Source: Acidobacteriota bacterium (lineage in GTDB: Bacteria > Acidobacteriota > Terriglobia > UBA7540). From it: a stretch of 14,390 bases of DNA. Position numbers and translations under genes: made by a program. Where the stretch lies: the NCBI GenBank assembly GCA_021784615.1, contig JAJYHU010000387.1:1-14390 (forward strand). Reading direction: 5' to 3'. Numbering within the stretch: the stretch's first letter is position 1; the number at the start of each line of letters is the position of its first letter. Positions 1 to 6,999 of the stretch are shown here, one piece after another. The notes under the pieces were generated by a model. It made no database searches and was not told where the DNA came from. It saw only the letters and a list, made by a program, of their open reading frames with translations.

Positions 1-15
1 ATCGCGCAGGAGGGA

Positions 16-333
16 CTAAGTGACGTTGAGACCGGGCAAATTCAATCCGCCGGCCAGACTGCCCATTTGGCTGGCCAGTTGCTCGTCCACCCTTCGGCAT
101 GCTTCGTTAACGGCTGCCAGCAAAAGATCCTGAAGCATTTCAATGTCTCCGGATTTATAGACCTCGGGATCGATGTGGACCGTCAACAGATGTTTCTGCC
201 CGTTCATCTTGACCGAAACCATGCCTCCGCCCGCAGAGGCTTCGATTACGAGATCATCCATCTGCCTCTGGAGCTGCTCTTGAAACTGTTGAACCTGTTT
301 CAACATTTGTTGCATTTGTTGAAGGTTTTTCAT
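16..333 (-). CDS. YbaB/EbfC family nucleoid-associated protein
   Basis: This 105-residue protein belongs to the YbaB/EbfC family, small dimeric DNA-binding proteins that coat the nucleoid. The N-terminal third is a Gln-rich amphipathic helix (MKNLQQMQQMLKQ) typical of the family. It is followed by the conserved stretch ending in GGGMVSVKMNG (about residues 35-45), a short beta segment, and a C-terminal helix with NEACRRVDEQ. The length matches the usual 100-110 residues. The start is ATG at 333, with GGGAG about 7 bases upstream. It lies 3 bases beyond the dnaX stop, the classic dnaX-ybaB arrangement, which in many bacteria continues into recR. Any recR would lie beyond the window edge, since only 15 bases remain. 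The role as nucleoid protein rests on family membership. Confidence 0.93.
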   Translation of the reverse strand: MKNLQQMQQMLKQVQQFQEQLQRQMDDLVIEASAGGGMVSVKMNGQKHLLTVHIDPEVYKSGDIEMLQDLLLAAVNEACRRVDEQLASQMGSLAGGLNLPGLNVT

Positions 334-336
334 GGA

Positions 337-2052
337 TCACTCCCGGCTCAAATCGATCACATCTACCAGGGTGCATTGAAATTTCTTAATGATGGCTTCC
401 ACTCCTTGGTCGCTCTCTGCCCGTTCGCGGGCGCTGCTTCGAACTCTCGGGCCAGCTCCCTCCTGATCCTCGAGTGTAACACAAATCTTGACGGGTTGTC
501 CCAGCGCCTCAGCGCATACGGACCGGAGTTTTTCCTGCTGCTCCCGCGCACTTAAAAAATCGACCGCCCAGGAGCTATTCTTTGAAAAAAGGAACCGGAC
601 CTCGCCGTTTTCAAATCTCCATCCCGTAACCGGATCAAGGCAACTGCTTAGCAGTTTGGATTGCCCAAAGGCCAAGGTCTTGATCTTATCCAGACGCGGA
701 TCGAGAGTCTCTTGCGAGATGGGAACGGGAGCGGTTGCCCGCTCGTTTACTTCAGCGGCGGTGGAAGCGATTGGGCCGGACCTCGCATGATCATTTGCGG
801 GCCTTGCGGGCGCGGAGCGTACCGGCTGAGGCGGCGGCTGGGTCCTCTTTTCGGAGCTTACGGAAGGGCTTGCGAAGCGCTCGGGCGACTTTGCCCCTGC
901 TTTGGGATCTTCAGCCGGCTGGCTGCCGCGCAAACCCCCAAGAAGCTTTTCAATCGGCGTCAGCTTCCGGACGTGCGCCATTTTCAGCAGGGCAAGTTCC
1001 AGTTGGAACCGGGGGTTTAGCGCATAGCGCATTTCGCCCTCAGCGCGGATCAAAATCTGGAAGAACCGAGCAAGGTCTTCTTCACTGAAACGCTCCGTGA
1101 GCCGTGCCAGATGGGCGCGCTCGCTCTCAGCCAGTTGCAGCAAGGGGCTTTTGGAGCCGCAACTTTTGGCAACCGCCAGATTGCGAATGTAGCGAGTGAA
1201 TTCGCCGCAAAAATGATTCAGCTCGTACCCTTCGGTGGAGAGCCGGTCCACGGTTTCAAGAACCTGCCTGGTGTTTCCAGCGTCGATGGCTTCCACCAGT
1301 TCCACCAGCACCTGGCTGGGAACCACGCCCAGCAGTTGGCGCACGTGCGATTCCTCCAGCCGCTTGCCGCTCGAGGCGATGGCTTGGTCCAGCAGAGAAA
1401 GGGCATCGCGCAAGCTTCCCTCGGCCGCCTCGGCCACGGCGCTCAGGGCGCCTTCGTCAGCCTCGATTTGCTCCTTGTTCAACACCCATTCCAGCCGCTC
1501 CCGAATTTCGGAGTAGTCGAGCAGTCGAAAGGAAAAATGCTGGCAGCGAGATTGAATGGTGGTGGGCAGTTTGTGGGCTTCCGTGGTGCAGAGCACAAAC
1601 AGCGACCGCGGCGGCGGCTCTTCCAGTGTTTTCAGCAGAGCGTTGAAGGCCTCCGTGGTCAGCATGTGCGCTTCATCAATAATAAAAACTTTGTAGGGAT
1701 CGCGCGCCGGCAGGTATCGCACGTTTTCGCGGAGTTCACGGATTTCATCGATCCCGCGGTTGGAGGCAGCGTCAATCTCAAACACGTCAACGGAATTTCC
1801 TTGAGCGATTTCCAGGCAGGAGGGGCACTCGCCGCAGGGAGAAACGGTGGGACCTTTTATGCAGTTCAAGGATTTTGCCAGGATGCGCGCCGTCGTCGTT
1901 TTGCCCACGCCGCGCCCGCCTGAAAAGATGTATCCGTGGGCGACACGCTTGTTGAGGACGGCATTTTTGAGCGTATCGATGATCAGGCGTTGTCCGGCGA
2001 CTTCATCAAAAATCTGGGGCCGGTATTTACGGGCGATAACTTGATAGGACAT
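337..2052 (-). CDS. dnaX: DNA polymerase III subunit gamma/tau
   Basis: This is the clamp-loader ATPase subunit that assembles the sliding clamp on DNA at the replication fork. It has 571 residues. The family's usual opening, MSYQVIARKYRP, supports the ATG at 2052, although no strong ribosome binding site is visible before it. The AAA+ domain shows a Walker A motif GGRGVGKT (residues 45-52), zinc-module cysteines C64, C73, C76 and C79, a Walker B/DEAH box at 126-129, LLKTLEEPP at 139-147 and the SRC arginine-finger motif at 168-170. A clamp-loader collar follows to about 365. A Pro/Ala/Ser-rich linker (about 380-450) leads to the C-terminal tau-type domain. I saw no AAAAAAG-type slippery site that would make a short gamma form by frameshift. 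The SRP RNA gene lies upstream and ybaB follows at once. Confidence 0.97.
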   Translation of the reverse strand: MSYQVIARKYRPQIFDEVAGQRLIIDTLKNAVLNKRVAHGYIFSGGRGVGKTTTARILAKSLNCIKGPTVSPCGECPSCLEIAQGNSVDVFEIDAASNRGIDEIRELRENVRYLPARDPYKVFIIDEAHMLTTEAFNALLKTLEEPPPRSLFVLCTTEAHKLPTTIQSRCQHFSFRLLDYSEIRERLEWVLNKEQIEADEGALSAVAEAAEGSLRDALSLLDQAIASSGKRLEESHVRQLLGVVPSQVLVELVEAIDAGNTRQVLETVDRLSTEGYELNHFCGEFTRYIRNLAVAKSCGSKSPLLQLAESERAHLARLTERFSEEDLARFFQILIRAEGEMRYALNPRFQLELALLKMAHVRKLTPIEKLLGGLRGSQPAEDPKAGAKSPERFASPSVSSEKRTQPPPQPVRSAPARPANDHARSGPIASTAAEVNERATAPVPISQETLDPRLDKIKTLAFGQSKLLSSCLDPVTGWRFENGEVRFLFSKNSSWAVDFLSAREQQEKLRSVCAEALGQPVKICVTLEDQEGAGPRVRSSARERAESDQGVEAIIKKFQCTLVDVIDLSRE

Positions 2053-2165
2053 AAGAACAGGGGCTAGTAGAGCCTGGAATTTGGGATCGAATGATTGGGG
2101 CCTGGGGGCAAAGCCTGGTCCATCTGCCGAACCCCAATTCCTGACCCCTCATCCCGAAAATTGGG

Positions 2166-2271
2166 TCAGACTTCGGGTTGATCTGCGGCACACAAAGCGG
2201 CTCGCTACCGTTGCTTCCTTCCGGACCTGGCGGGGTTCACGAACATTTGTTGCACAGAGCCCGAAGTCTGA
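2166..2271 (-). ncRNA. ffs: Signal recognition particle RNA, small bacterial (4.5S) type
   Basis: Read on the minus strand, the segment contains the nearly invariant SRP core CCAGGTCCGGAAGGAAGCA with its GGAA tetraloop. It is preceded by TTCGTGAACCCCG and followed by GGTAGCG and the GTGTGCCGCAG region. The ends close a perfect 11-bp terminal helix (2167-2177 with 2260-2270), which sets the limits at about 106 bases, the size of small bacterial SRP RNA without an Alu domain. The RNA binds Ffh and targets nascent membrane and secreted proteins to FtsY and the Sec translocon. Its position just upstream of dnaX on the same strand is a common bacterial arrangement. No convincing promoter was found for it. 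The exact mature ends are inferred from the helix. Confidence 0.95.
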
Positions 2272-2369
2272 TATCTTGTCAAGCCGCTTCCTTAACTTGC
2301 AGCGGAGTTCCTGACCCAATTAGCGTAACATGTTGAACCCGCCCGCGTCGATAATCTTGGTTTTCGAGG

Positions 2370-2398
2370 AAGCCGGTCATAGCCGGCTTGATTTTTTT
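2370..2398 (+). terminator. Terminator-like hairpin with T-tract upstream of the lipoprotein gene
   Basis: A 7-bp perfect stem (AAGCCGG 2370-2376 with CCGGCTT 2383-2389) with a 6-base loop is followed by GA and seven T residues. This has the form of an intrinsic terminator on the plus strand. No plus-strand gene lies upstream in the window, and the T-tract runs into the -35 box of the predicted promoter. It could stop stray transcription antisense to dnaX, or act as an operator-like palindrome. The structure is seen directly and the function is inferred. Confidence 0.5.
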
Positions 2399-2425
2399 GA
2401 ACCGATTGCTTACCGTTGTTATCAT
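2397..2425 (+). promoter_or_regulatory. Candidate sigma-70-type promoter for the lipoprotein gene
   Basis: TTGAAC (2397-2402) and TATCAT (2420-2425) are separated by 17 bases. The -10 box matches the TATAAT consensus at five of six positions and the -35 box at four of six. Transcription would begin near 2432, giving a leader of about 85 bases before the ATG at 2517. This was judged by eye only. Confidence 0.5.
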
Positions 2426-2472
2426 ACGTGGGGCTTTAGTTGGTTTGTAAACAGGGGGACGCACATCCGAGA

Positions 2473-2500
2473 GGGCAACTCAACCTTGTTGAGGTCGCCC
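2473..2500. repeat. Imperfect palindrome (REP-like) in the leader of the lipoprotein gene
   Basis: GGGC (2473-2476) pairs with GCCC (2497-2500) and CTCAA (2479-2483) pairs with TTGAG (2489-2493), around a 5-base loop with a small internal loop. The outer sequence continues into CCTAC. GGGGCGACC-like arms of this kind resemble dispersed palindromic repeats in other genomes, but only one copy is present here, so repeat status is inference. It ends 5 bases before the ribosome binding site at 2506-2510, so as RNA it could affect translation. Confidence 0.4.
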
Positions 2501-2516
2501 CTACTGGAGGATACGA

Positions 2517-3257
2517 ATGGATAAGAAACGAGCAATTCAGGCGCTGATGATTGCGTTTACGGTGATAACCCTGATCGGGTGCCAGTCCGGCAGCCAGAAT
2601 CAGGGCGGTGCCGAGGATTCCCCCTCGACGAGCGCGGCCTCAAGCCCCGCTGCCGGCGCCAACCCAAGTTCAAGCCGCCCGGCCTTGCAGCGAAGGTCCG
2701 AGGCTCCTGCTCAAGCGGCCCCTGTGACTCAAACGATCACTGTCCCAGCCGGGACCGAGATTCATATCCGGCTGAGTTCCGGGATCAGCTCCGCCACGGC
2801 CTCTTCGGGCAACGGCTTTCAGGGTTCGCTTACTGAGCCCCTGGTCGTCAATGGTGTCACGGTAGCTGCAAGGGGAAGCGTGGTTAACGGCCAGGTAACC
2901 AGCGCCGTGAGTTCAGGCAGGCTTAAGCGCCCCGCAGAACTCTCCCTTGTGCTAACCTCCATCACTCCCGAAGGCGGACAGCAGACTCCGATCTCGACCC
3001 ATACCTGGAGCGTGTCCGGCAAGTCCCACAAGAAGCGTGACATTGTAATGATCGGCGGCGGCACCGGACTCGGAGCGGCCATCGGAGCGATTGCCGGCGG
3101 CGGCAAAGGAGCAGCGATTGGGGGCTTGGTGGGCGCGGCGGCCGGCACTGGCGGAGCCTATGCTACTGGGAAGAAGGAAATCGAACTTCCGGCTGAAGCC
3201 AGGCTCACTTTCAGGCTGAGTTCGGCGGCTGCCTTTACCGTTATGAAGGCTGGCTAG
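2517..3257 (+). CDS. Putative lipoprotein with C-terminal glycine zipper
   Basis: This is a 246-residue exported protein with no assigned function. It begins with a short basic n-region and hydrophobic helix ending in the lipobox LIGC (residues 19-22), so Cys22 is the predicted lipidated residue. A low-complexity Ser/Ala/Pro/Gly linker follows (about 23-70). Next comes a beta-rich domain (about 73-168) that opens with TITVPAGTEIHIRLSS. Residues 179-218 form a glycine zipper with repeated GxxxG-type spacing, a pattern linked to membrane insertion or oligomerisation. It is followed by the basic residues KK and a short beta strand. The start is ATG with GGAGG (2506-2510) 6 bases upstream. It is monocistronic and convergent with the ccm operon. 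An envelope structural or stress role is plausible but unproven. Confidence 0.85.
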   Translation: MDKKRAIQALMIAFTVITLIGCQSGSQNQGGAEDSPSTSAASSPAAGANPSSSRPALQRRSEAPAQAAPVTQTITVPAGTEIHIRLSSGISSATASSGNGFQGSLTEPLVVNGVTVAARGSVVNGQVTSAVSSGRLKRPAELSLVLTSITPEGGQQTPISTHTWSVSGKSHKKRDIVMIGGGTGLGAAIGAIAGGGKGAAIGGLVGAAAGTGGAYATGKKEIELPAEARLTFRLSSAAAFTVMKAG

Positions 3258-3297
3258 CCGCAAGGCTTTGGTCTTCGTTTTGTCAGCGCGTTTGGAA

Positions 3298-3334
3298 CCC
3301 GCCGCTCTGCAGGAGCATGCTTGAGAGCGGCGGG
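3298..3334. terminator. Strong stem-loop between convergent genes, possible bidirectional terminator
   Basis: CCCGCCGCTCT (3298-3308) and AGAGCGGCGGG (3324-3334) form a perfect 11-bp GC-rich stem around a 15-base loop. The loop itself contains the palindrome AGCATGCT. The structure lies 40 bases beyond the lipoprotein stop on one strand and 5 bases beyond the ccmD stop on the other, the right place for a shared terminator. Neither side has a clear T-tract, so it may need Rho or act mainly as a 3-prime stability element. Confidence 0.55.
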
Positions 3335-3339
3335 GAGTC

Positions 3340-3510
3340 CTAGGGCTTCGACTCCCTTGAAGTTGAAGCGGAAAATGGCTCGGAGATTTTGCGCTTGAGA
3401 TCTTCCAGTTCTTTGCGCAGGCGGGCCTGTCGCCTGCTGAGGTTCCAGACGTAAAGAATAAAGATGAGCCACGTAAACGCATAAGCAAGAAACAAGTATT
3501 TGTTAACCAC
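3340..3510 (-). CDS. ccmD: CcmD family protein, small heme-export subunit
   Basis: This is a 56-residue membrane protein and the last gene of the ccm operon. CcmD is the small subunit that joins CcmABC and is needed to release heme-loaded CcmE. The sequence opens VNKYLFLAYAFTWLIFILYV, one membrane helix with the aromatic-rich start typical of CcmD. It is followed by the basic amphipathic tail SRRQARLRKELEDLKRK (about residues 25-41), the family hallmark, and a short Ser-rich end. The start is GTG at 3510, supported by GGAGG (3517-3521) with 6 bases of spacing, and lies 1 base beyond the ccmC stop. It is easily missed because it is short and lacks ATG. Position and pattern together make the call firm. 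Confidence 0.85.
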   Translation of the reverse strand: MVNKYLFLAYAFTWLIFILYVWNLSRRQARLRKELEDLKRKISEPFSASTSRESKP

Positions 3511-3511
3511 G

Positions 3512-4210
3512 CTAGTCCTCCGAAGCCCTGAACGCCAGAATGTGGCGGATGTCTCCCAGTTCTCGCCGCATCTGCGCCAGTCCCAGCCGCACGCGAAGCA
3601 ACAGGAAAAACAGGAACACGAAAGCTACCCAACTGACCAGCAGCGTAGCCAGCATCCTCGGGTCAAGCCCTGAATTGGGTCCGCCCCCAATCACTGGCTG
3701 CGGATGCTGTGTTCTCCACCAGCGGATCGCCATGTAGTCGATGATGACGTCCACAAAACCGATAACGCCCACAACCGCGCAGAGGTTTGCCGCGCGCGCG
3801 GGATTGATGAGATAGTTCCGCAGCATTAAATAGGCCACGTAGAGCAGCCAGAGCAGGAAAGTGAGCGTCAGGCGTGCATCCCAGGTCCACCAGATTCCCC
3901 AGGCGGGTTTGGCCCAAAGAGGGCCGGTGACCAACACGCTGGTGCAGAAAATAAATCCTACCTCCGCTGTAGAACTCGCCAGTTCGTCCGCAAACTGCGA
4001 ACGCTTCCACAGGTAGACGATGCTGGAAACAAAGATGATGATAAAACCCAATAAGGCCGTCCAGGCGGCAGGCACGTGGATGTAAAAAATGCGCTGCACC
4101 TCTCCCATCGTCATTTCTTCAGGCGCGTAAAGAAAGATCATGTAGAGCGCCACGAACAATGCGGCAAGCGTCAAAGCCAGGTGCACCGAGATTGGAAACT
4201 TTTTCTTCAT
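3512..4210 (-). CDS. ccmC: Heme exporter protein CcmC (heme lyase for CcmE)
   Basis: This 232-residue protein has six predicted membrane helices and belongs to the heme-handling superfamily with the WWD motif. CcmC presents heme at the periplasmic face and promotes its attachment to CcmE. The tryptophan-rich signature GIWWTWDARLT is seen at residues 105-115. The two axial heme-ligand histidines are present: H45 in FYIHVPAAW and H169 in RWWRTQHPQ. They match His60 and His184 of the E. coli protein at a constant offset. The C-terminal end is basic and cytoplasmic. The ATG at 4210 has GAGGGA upstream. It follows ccmB after 84 bases and precedes ccmD by 1 base. CcsA proteins share the WWD motif, but the short length and context favour CcmC. 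Confidence 0.94.
   Translation of the reverse strand: MKKKFPISVHLALTLAALFVALYMIFLYAPEEMTMGEVQRIFYIHVPAAWTALLGFIIIFVSSIVYLWKRSQFADELASSTAEVGFIFCTSVLVTGPLWAKPAWGIWWTWDARLTLTFLLWLLYVAYLMLRNYLINPARAANLCAVVGVIGFVDVIIDYMAIRWWRTQHPQPVIGGGPNSGLDPRMLATLLVSWVAFVFLFFLLLRVRLGLAQMRRELGDIRHILAFRASED
3517..3521 (-). promoter_or_regulatory. Ribosome binding site deciding the GTG start of ccmD
   Basis: GGAGG on the minus strand sits 6 bases before GTG at 3510, inside the last codons of ccmC. It supports a translated ccmD with a non-ATG start and suggests translational coupling to ccmC. Confidence 0.75.
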
Positions 4211-4294
4211 GGAATGTCCCTCGTGCCGGCCGCCGCCAAGCGTGGAAATCAGCCTCTTGCCTTCGGACCGAGACGCACAACGAAAAAACGCCGG

Positions 4295-4972
4295 CTACTC
4301 TTCCAGAACATATTCAAAAAGCAGAAACGATGCAATCGTAAAAACCAGGCTGATACCCGCCACCCTTGCAACGCCTCCCAACCAGTTGCCACTCGGATTG
4401 CCGCGCAGAGCGCCCGATGTCGAGTCAATCGAAAGCATCAGAATCCAGAAGGCGATGGGAAACTGCAGGACTGTGAGCATCACTTCGCGCATTCGGGTGT
4501 TGGCGGCGATGGCGCCAAAAATCGTGCCCAGCGCGGCGTAGCCAAGCGTGCCGAAAAAGGCGATCAGAACCAGTTGTCCCAGTGCCGGCAGGAAAGAGAT
4601 GTTATACCAAAGCGCCGCCGCAAAAACCATGACCACTTCCGCCACGCCGAGAAATACCAGATTGGCTAGCATCTTGCCGAGGAAGATCAGGCTGGGGTCT
4701 ACGGGCGCCAGCGTCATGCCCTCAAGACAAGCGTTATCCCGTTCTGACGCGAACGACCGGTTGAAGCCCAGAACGCCGGCGAACGCAATCGCCACCCAAA
4801 GGACGGACGGAAGCAGCCGCAGAGTCTCTTCCCGAGCCCCTTCAAAAGCAAAATTGAAAAGAAACACGATGAGCAGTCCAAAGACGCACATCGAAGCGAG
4901 GGTCTCGCGGTTGCGCCACTCGATGCGAAGGTCCTTGGAAAAAATGTTCCAGACGATTTTCAGACTAACCAT
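4295..4972 (-). CDS. ccmB: Heme exporter protein CcmB (ABC permease)
   Basis: This 225-residue permease partners CcmA in the CcmABCD complex, which drives release of holo-CcmE. The N-terminus MVSLKIVWNIFSKDLRIEWRN has the cytoplasmic KDLRxExR pattern typical of CcmB. About six hydrophobic segments follow (roughly 29-43, 54-72, 103-123, 131-155, 163-181, 201-219). The conserved cytoplasmic stretch FASERDNACLEGMTLAPVD (about 75-92) and the NTRMREVMLTVLQFP loop (about 158-172) are also CcmB hallmarks. The frame stays open further upstream. The ATG at 4972 is chosen because it matches the family start, has AGGA upstream, and overlaps the ccmA stop by 8 bases, a usual coupling arrangement. The length is close to the normal 220 residues. 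Confidence 0.93.
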   Translation of the reverse strand: MVSLKIVWNIFSKDLRIEWRNRETLASMCVFGLLIVFLFNFAFEGAREETLRLLPSVLWVAIAFAGVLGFNRSFASERDNACLEGMTLAPVDPSLIFLGKMLANLVFLGVAEVVMVFAAALWYNISFLPALGQLVLIAFFGTLGYAALGTIFGAIAANTRMREVMLTVLQFPIAFWILMLSIDSTSGALRGNPSGNWLGGVARVAGISLVFTIASFLLFEYVLEE

Positions 4973-5669
4973 CGGCTTCCTGTTCCGCAGTCCGCACGAT
5001 TCCCAGGCTCTTAAAGGGCGCAATTGCCAAGGGGCCGTCGTAGCGCACCCGTCCCGCCTTGAGCGCGATAAGGCGCTCGGCCAGCGCCGCTCCCTGCTCA
5101 AAGTCGTGGGTTGAGAACAGCAGAGCTCTCCCTTGTTCCGGCAGTTGCCGCAGAAGTGTTTCCAGATTTTTCACCGACTGGCTGTCAAGGCCCGTGAAGG
5201 GTTCGTCGAGAAGAACAAAATCCGGGTCATGCAGGAAGGCACGCGCCAGCGCCGCTCGCTGCTGCAAACCGCGCGAGAGATCTCGGACGTAAACTGCGCT
5301 GCGTTCGCGCATATTGAACAGGTCCAGGGCGGCGTCAATTTTCCTCTCAAGGCTGTTGAGCCCGAAGAGCTTTCCAAAGAATTGGAGATTTTCTCGAACC
5401 GTGAGTTCGCCGTACAGGAACGTGGTGTGAGAAACAAATCCGATCGAAGCCTTGGCTTGCGTTCCGTCGCGCTCAATATCCCTGCCGTCGAAAAGAACCT
5501 GCCCCGAAGAGGGCCGAGCCAGCGAAGTGAGCATCCTCAAAAGCGTTGTCTTTCCGGCGCCGTTCGGACCATACAGAAAGGCTGACTCCCCGCGGCGGAG
5601 GCTGAGCGAAACTTCTTTCAGCGCGGCAAGGTCTCCGAAAAACTTCGTGAGGCTGCGGGTTTCGAGCAT
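4965..5669 (-). CDS. ccmA: Heme exporter ATP-binding protein CcmA
   Basis: This ABC-type ATPase powers the CcmABCD complex at the cytoplasmic face. It shows Walker A GPNGAGKTT (residues 34-42), signature LSRGLQQ (131-137), Walker B FVLLDEP (151-157) and the switch histidine H188 in FSTHD. The Q-loop region reads VSHTTFLYGELT, with Thr82 where many ABC ATPases carry Gln. The ATG at 5669 gives the family opening MLETRSLTKFFG and lies 4 bases beyond the stop of the preceding gene. A TTG at 5699 would add 10 residues and overlap that gene. Neither start has a strong ribosome binding site, so the start is less certain than the product. The end overlaps ccmB by 8 bases. Confidence 0.93.
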   Translation of the reverse strand: MLETRSLTKFFGDLAALKEVSLSLRRGESAFLYGPNGAGKTTLLRMLTSLARPSSGQVLFDGRDIERDGTQAKASIGFVSHTTFLYGELTVRENLQFFGKLFGLNSLERKIDAALDLFNMRERSAVYVRDLSRGLQQRAALARAFLHDPDFVLLDEPFTGLDSQSVKNLETLLRQLPEQGRALLFSTHDFEQGAALAERLIALKAGRVRYDGPLAIAPFKSLGIVRTAEQEADG

Positions 5670-5673
5670 GAGG

Positions 5674-6912
5674 TTACTGGTTTGTTTTGCGAGCGGCAAG
5701 GCCCGGGGGCGTCCTGGGTGGCTCTTTTTTTAAGATCGCCACTGCCTTGGCCTTCAACTCCAGGCGCTCTTTCCAGTATTGCTTTTCCGGAAGCTTGCCG
5801 GCGGAGAACAACTCGTCTAAATCCGCAATGGAATTCAAGAGAGTTTCCATCTTGGCTTGAAATTTTTTCTGAACAGGACTCCCGTGCTGCTTTGCTTTCC
5901 ACCGCGGGTATTCCTTGGCGACGCGAATACCCAGCGCCCAGAGCAGGACCAGCAGAAAGCACAACAGCAGCGGAACCCCCACGGCGGATACCGAATCCGG
6001 AACTACCTTGACCGTCGACTGTTCCTGCTCGGCGCTGGCCTGCGGGGAAGCCGCAGCGGCTTCTCCCGAGACTTCAGCGGCCAGTGGAGTGCCTGCGGCC
6101 AGTTTTTGTGCTTCCAGCTTCTGGCTACCGCTTTCGGCGTCTTTGCCGGCAGGGCTGAAAAGCTTTGAGGTCACCGCAAGGTCCGCAGGCAGGACAAAAA
6201 GCTGGGCGCGTTCAATAGGATAAGGGATGCTATCGGCCAGCGAGATCTTATCCTGATAATCGGAGTCGTAGGCCACCATCACCACGGTGAGCCCCGGCTT
6301 TAAGGCGTAGTTAATATAAAAATCGCCGGGCGACTTTCCGTTCTCAGCCGTCTGAGGCAACGGCATATTCATCAGTCCGGCGACGGCTACCGTGGGGTTC
6401 TTGATCTCGGGTGGAACGTGAAAGAAAAAAGTGCCGTTCGAATTGGCATAGGCCCGCCGGAGCGGGTTGTCGATGGCGAAGAGGTCCTGCACGTGGGCCT
6501 GCGTTCCCTCTGCTCGAACAATAACCCGGGCGGAAGTCGCTCGCAACGCGGGTTTTTGGTGGGTAGAATCGTAGACCGTGATTCCGACGAGCGCGTTTCC
6601 GCTGGAATCAAACTTCACCGGCGCATGGTAATCCACGCCTTCGTACGTCGCTTGCAGCAGATAAAATCCGTTCGTATTGATCTGGTTGTTGTAAAGGGCA
6701 AACCGGCCGTGCGCATCGGTTGTGGCTTCTCCCACCACGGCCATGCCGGCTTGCGGGCTGATCACTTCCACCTTTTGTCCGGTCAGCGGCCGATTTGTGG
6801 TGCCGTTGGTGATTTGCCCTTGAATCCTGGCCGCCGCCGATAGCGCGGGAACGCCCAGCAGGATGACAAGAACCGGGATAAAAACCAGAGGTCTGACTGT
6901 TGTTCTTCTCAT
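5674..6912 (-). CDS. Carboxypeptidase-regulatory-like membrane protein in the ccm operon
   Basis: This 412-residue protein is not a standard Ccm component. It has a signal peptide (about residues 1-27, ending ALSAAA). A beta-sandwich of the carboxypeptidase regulatory-like kind follows (about 28-115), with GQITNGTTNRPLTGQKVEV and the TTDAHGRF turn. A second periplasmic beta-rich domain spans about 120-250, followed by an Ala/Ser/Gln-rich linker. A membrane helix lies at about 308-330 and a cytoplasmic tail at 331-412. The tail carries LDELFSAGKLPEKQYWKER, which resembles a motif in the upstream zinc-ribbon protein. The ATG at 6912 is chosen because the signal peptide begins there. An in-frame ATG at 6984 would add 24 non-hydrophobic residues. 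Position in the operon suggests a role in heme delivery or apocytochrome handling, which is inference. Confidence 0.75.
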   Translation of the reverse strand: MRRTTVRPLVFIPVLVILLGVPALSAAARIQGQITNGTTNRPLTGQKVEVISPQAGMAVVGEATTDAHGRFALYNNQINTNGFYLLQATYEGVDYHAPVKFDSSGNALVGITVYDSTHQKPALRATSARVIVRAEGTQAHVQDLFAIDNPLRRAYANSNGTFFFHVPPEIKNPTVAVAGLMNMPLPQTAENGKSPGDFYINYALKPGLTVVMVAYDSDYQDKISLADSIPYPIERAQLFVLPADLAVTSKLFSPAGKDAESGSQKLEAQKLAAGTPLAAEVSGEAAAASPQASAEQEQSTVKVVPDSVSAVGVPLLLCFLLVLLWALGIRVAKEYPRWKAKQHGSPVQKKFQAKMETLLNSIADLDELFSAGKLPEKQYWKERLELKAKAVAILKKEPPRTPPGLAARKTNQ

Positions 6913-6999
6913 GTTGGGTTCAAAAACTTGGTTCGTGCTGCGTTCTCTCGGCCGTAGCGCCGGGCTTGATGCCTGGCATGCCATCCTAAAAGGGTGGAG

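Noticed and set aside
337..1020. Programmed frameshift site for a short gamma form of DnaX
   Set aside because: I searched the second half of dnaX for an AAAAAAG-type slippery run and saw none, so only the full-length product is annotated.
1111..1923. Long plus-strand open frame of 270 codons opposite dnaX
   Set aside because: It lies entirely antisense to the conserved AAA+ domain of dnaX, shows no recognisable domain, and is rich in Gly/Arg/Gln as expected from a shadow of a GC-rich gene.
2277..2282. Perfect TTGACA on the minus strand just before the SRP RNA
   Set aside because: No -10 box follows at 16-18 bases. A start set by this element would fall inside the RNA and remove the terminal helix.
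2279..2464. Minus-strand open frame of 61 codons upstream of the SRP RNA
   Set aside because: It has no good ribosome binding site, no recognisable features, and covers the promoter and hairpin of the lipoprotein gene on the other strand.
2952..3632. Minus-strand open frame of 226 codons across the lipoprotein end and ccmD/ccmC
   Set aside because: It overlaps three better supported genes in other frames, includes the convergent stem-loop, and has the Arg/Ser-rich make-up of a shadow frame.
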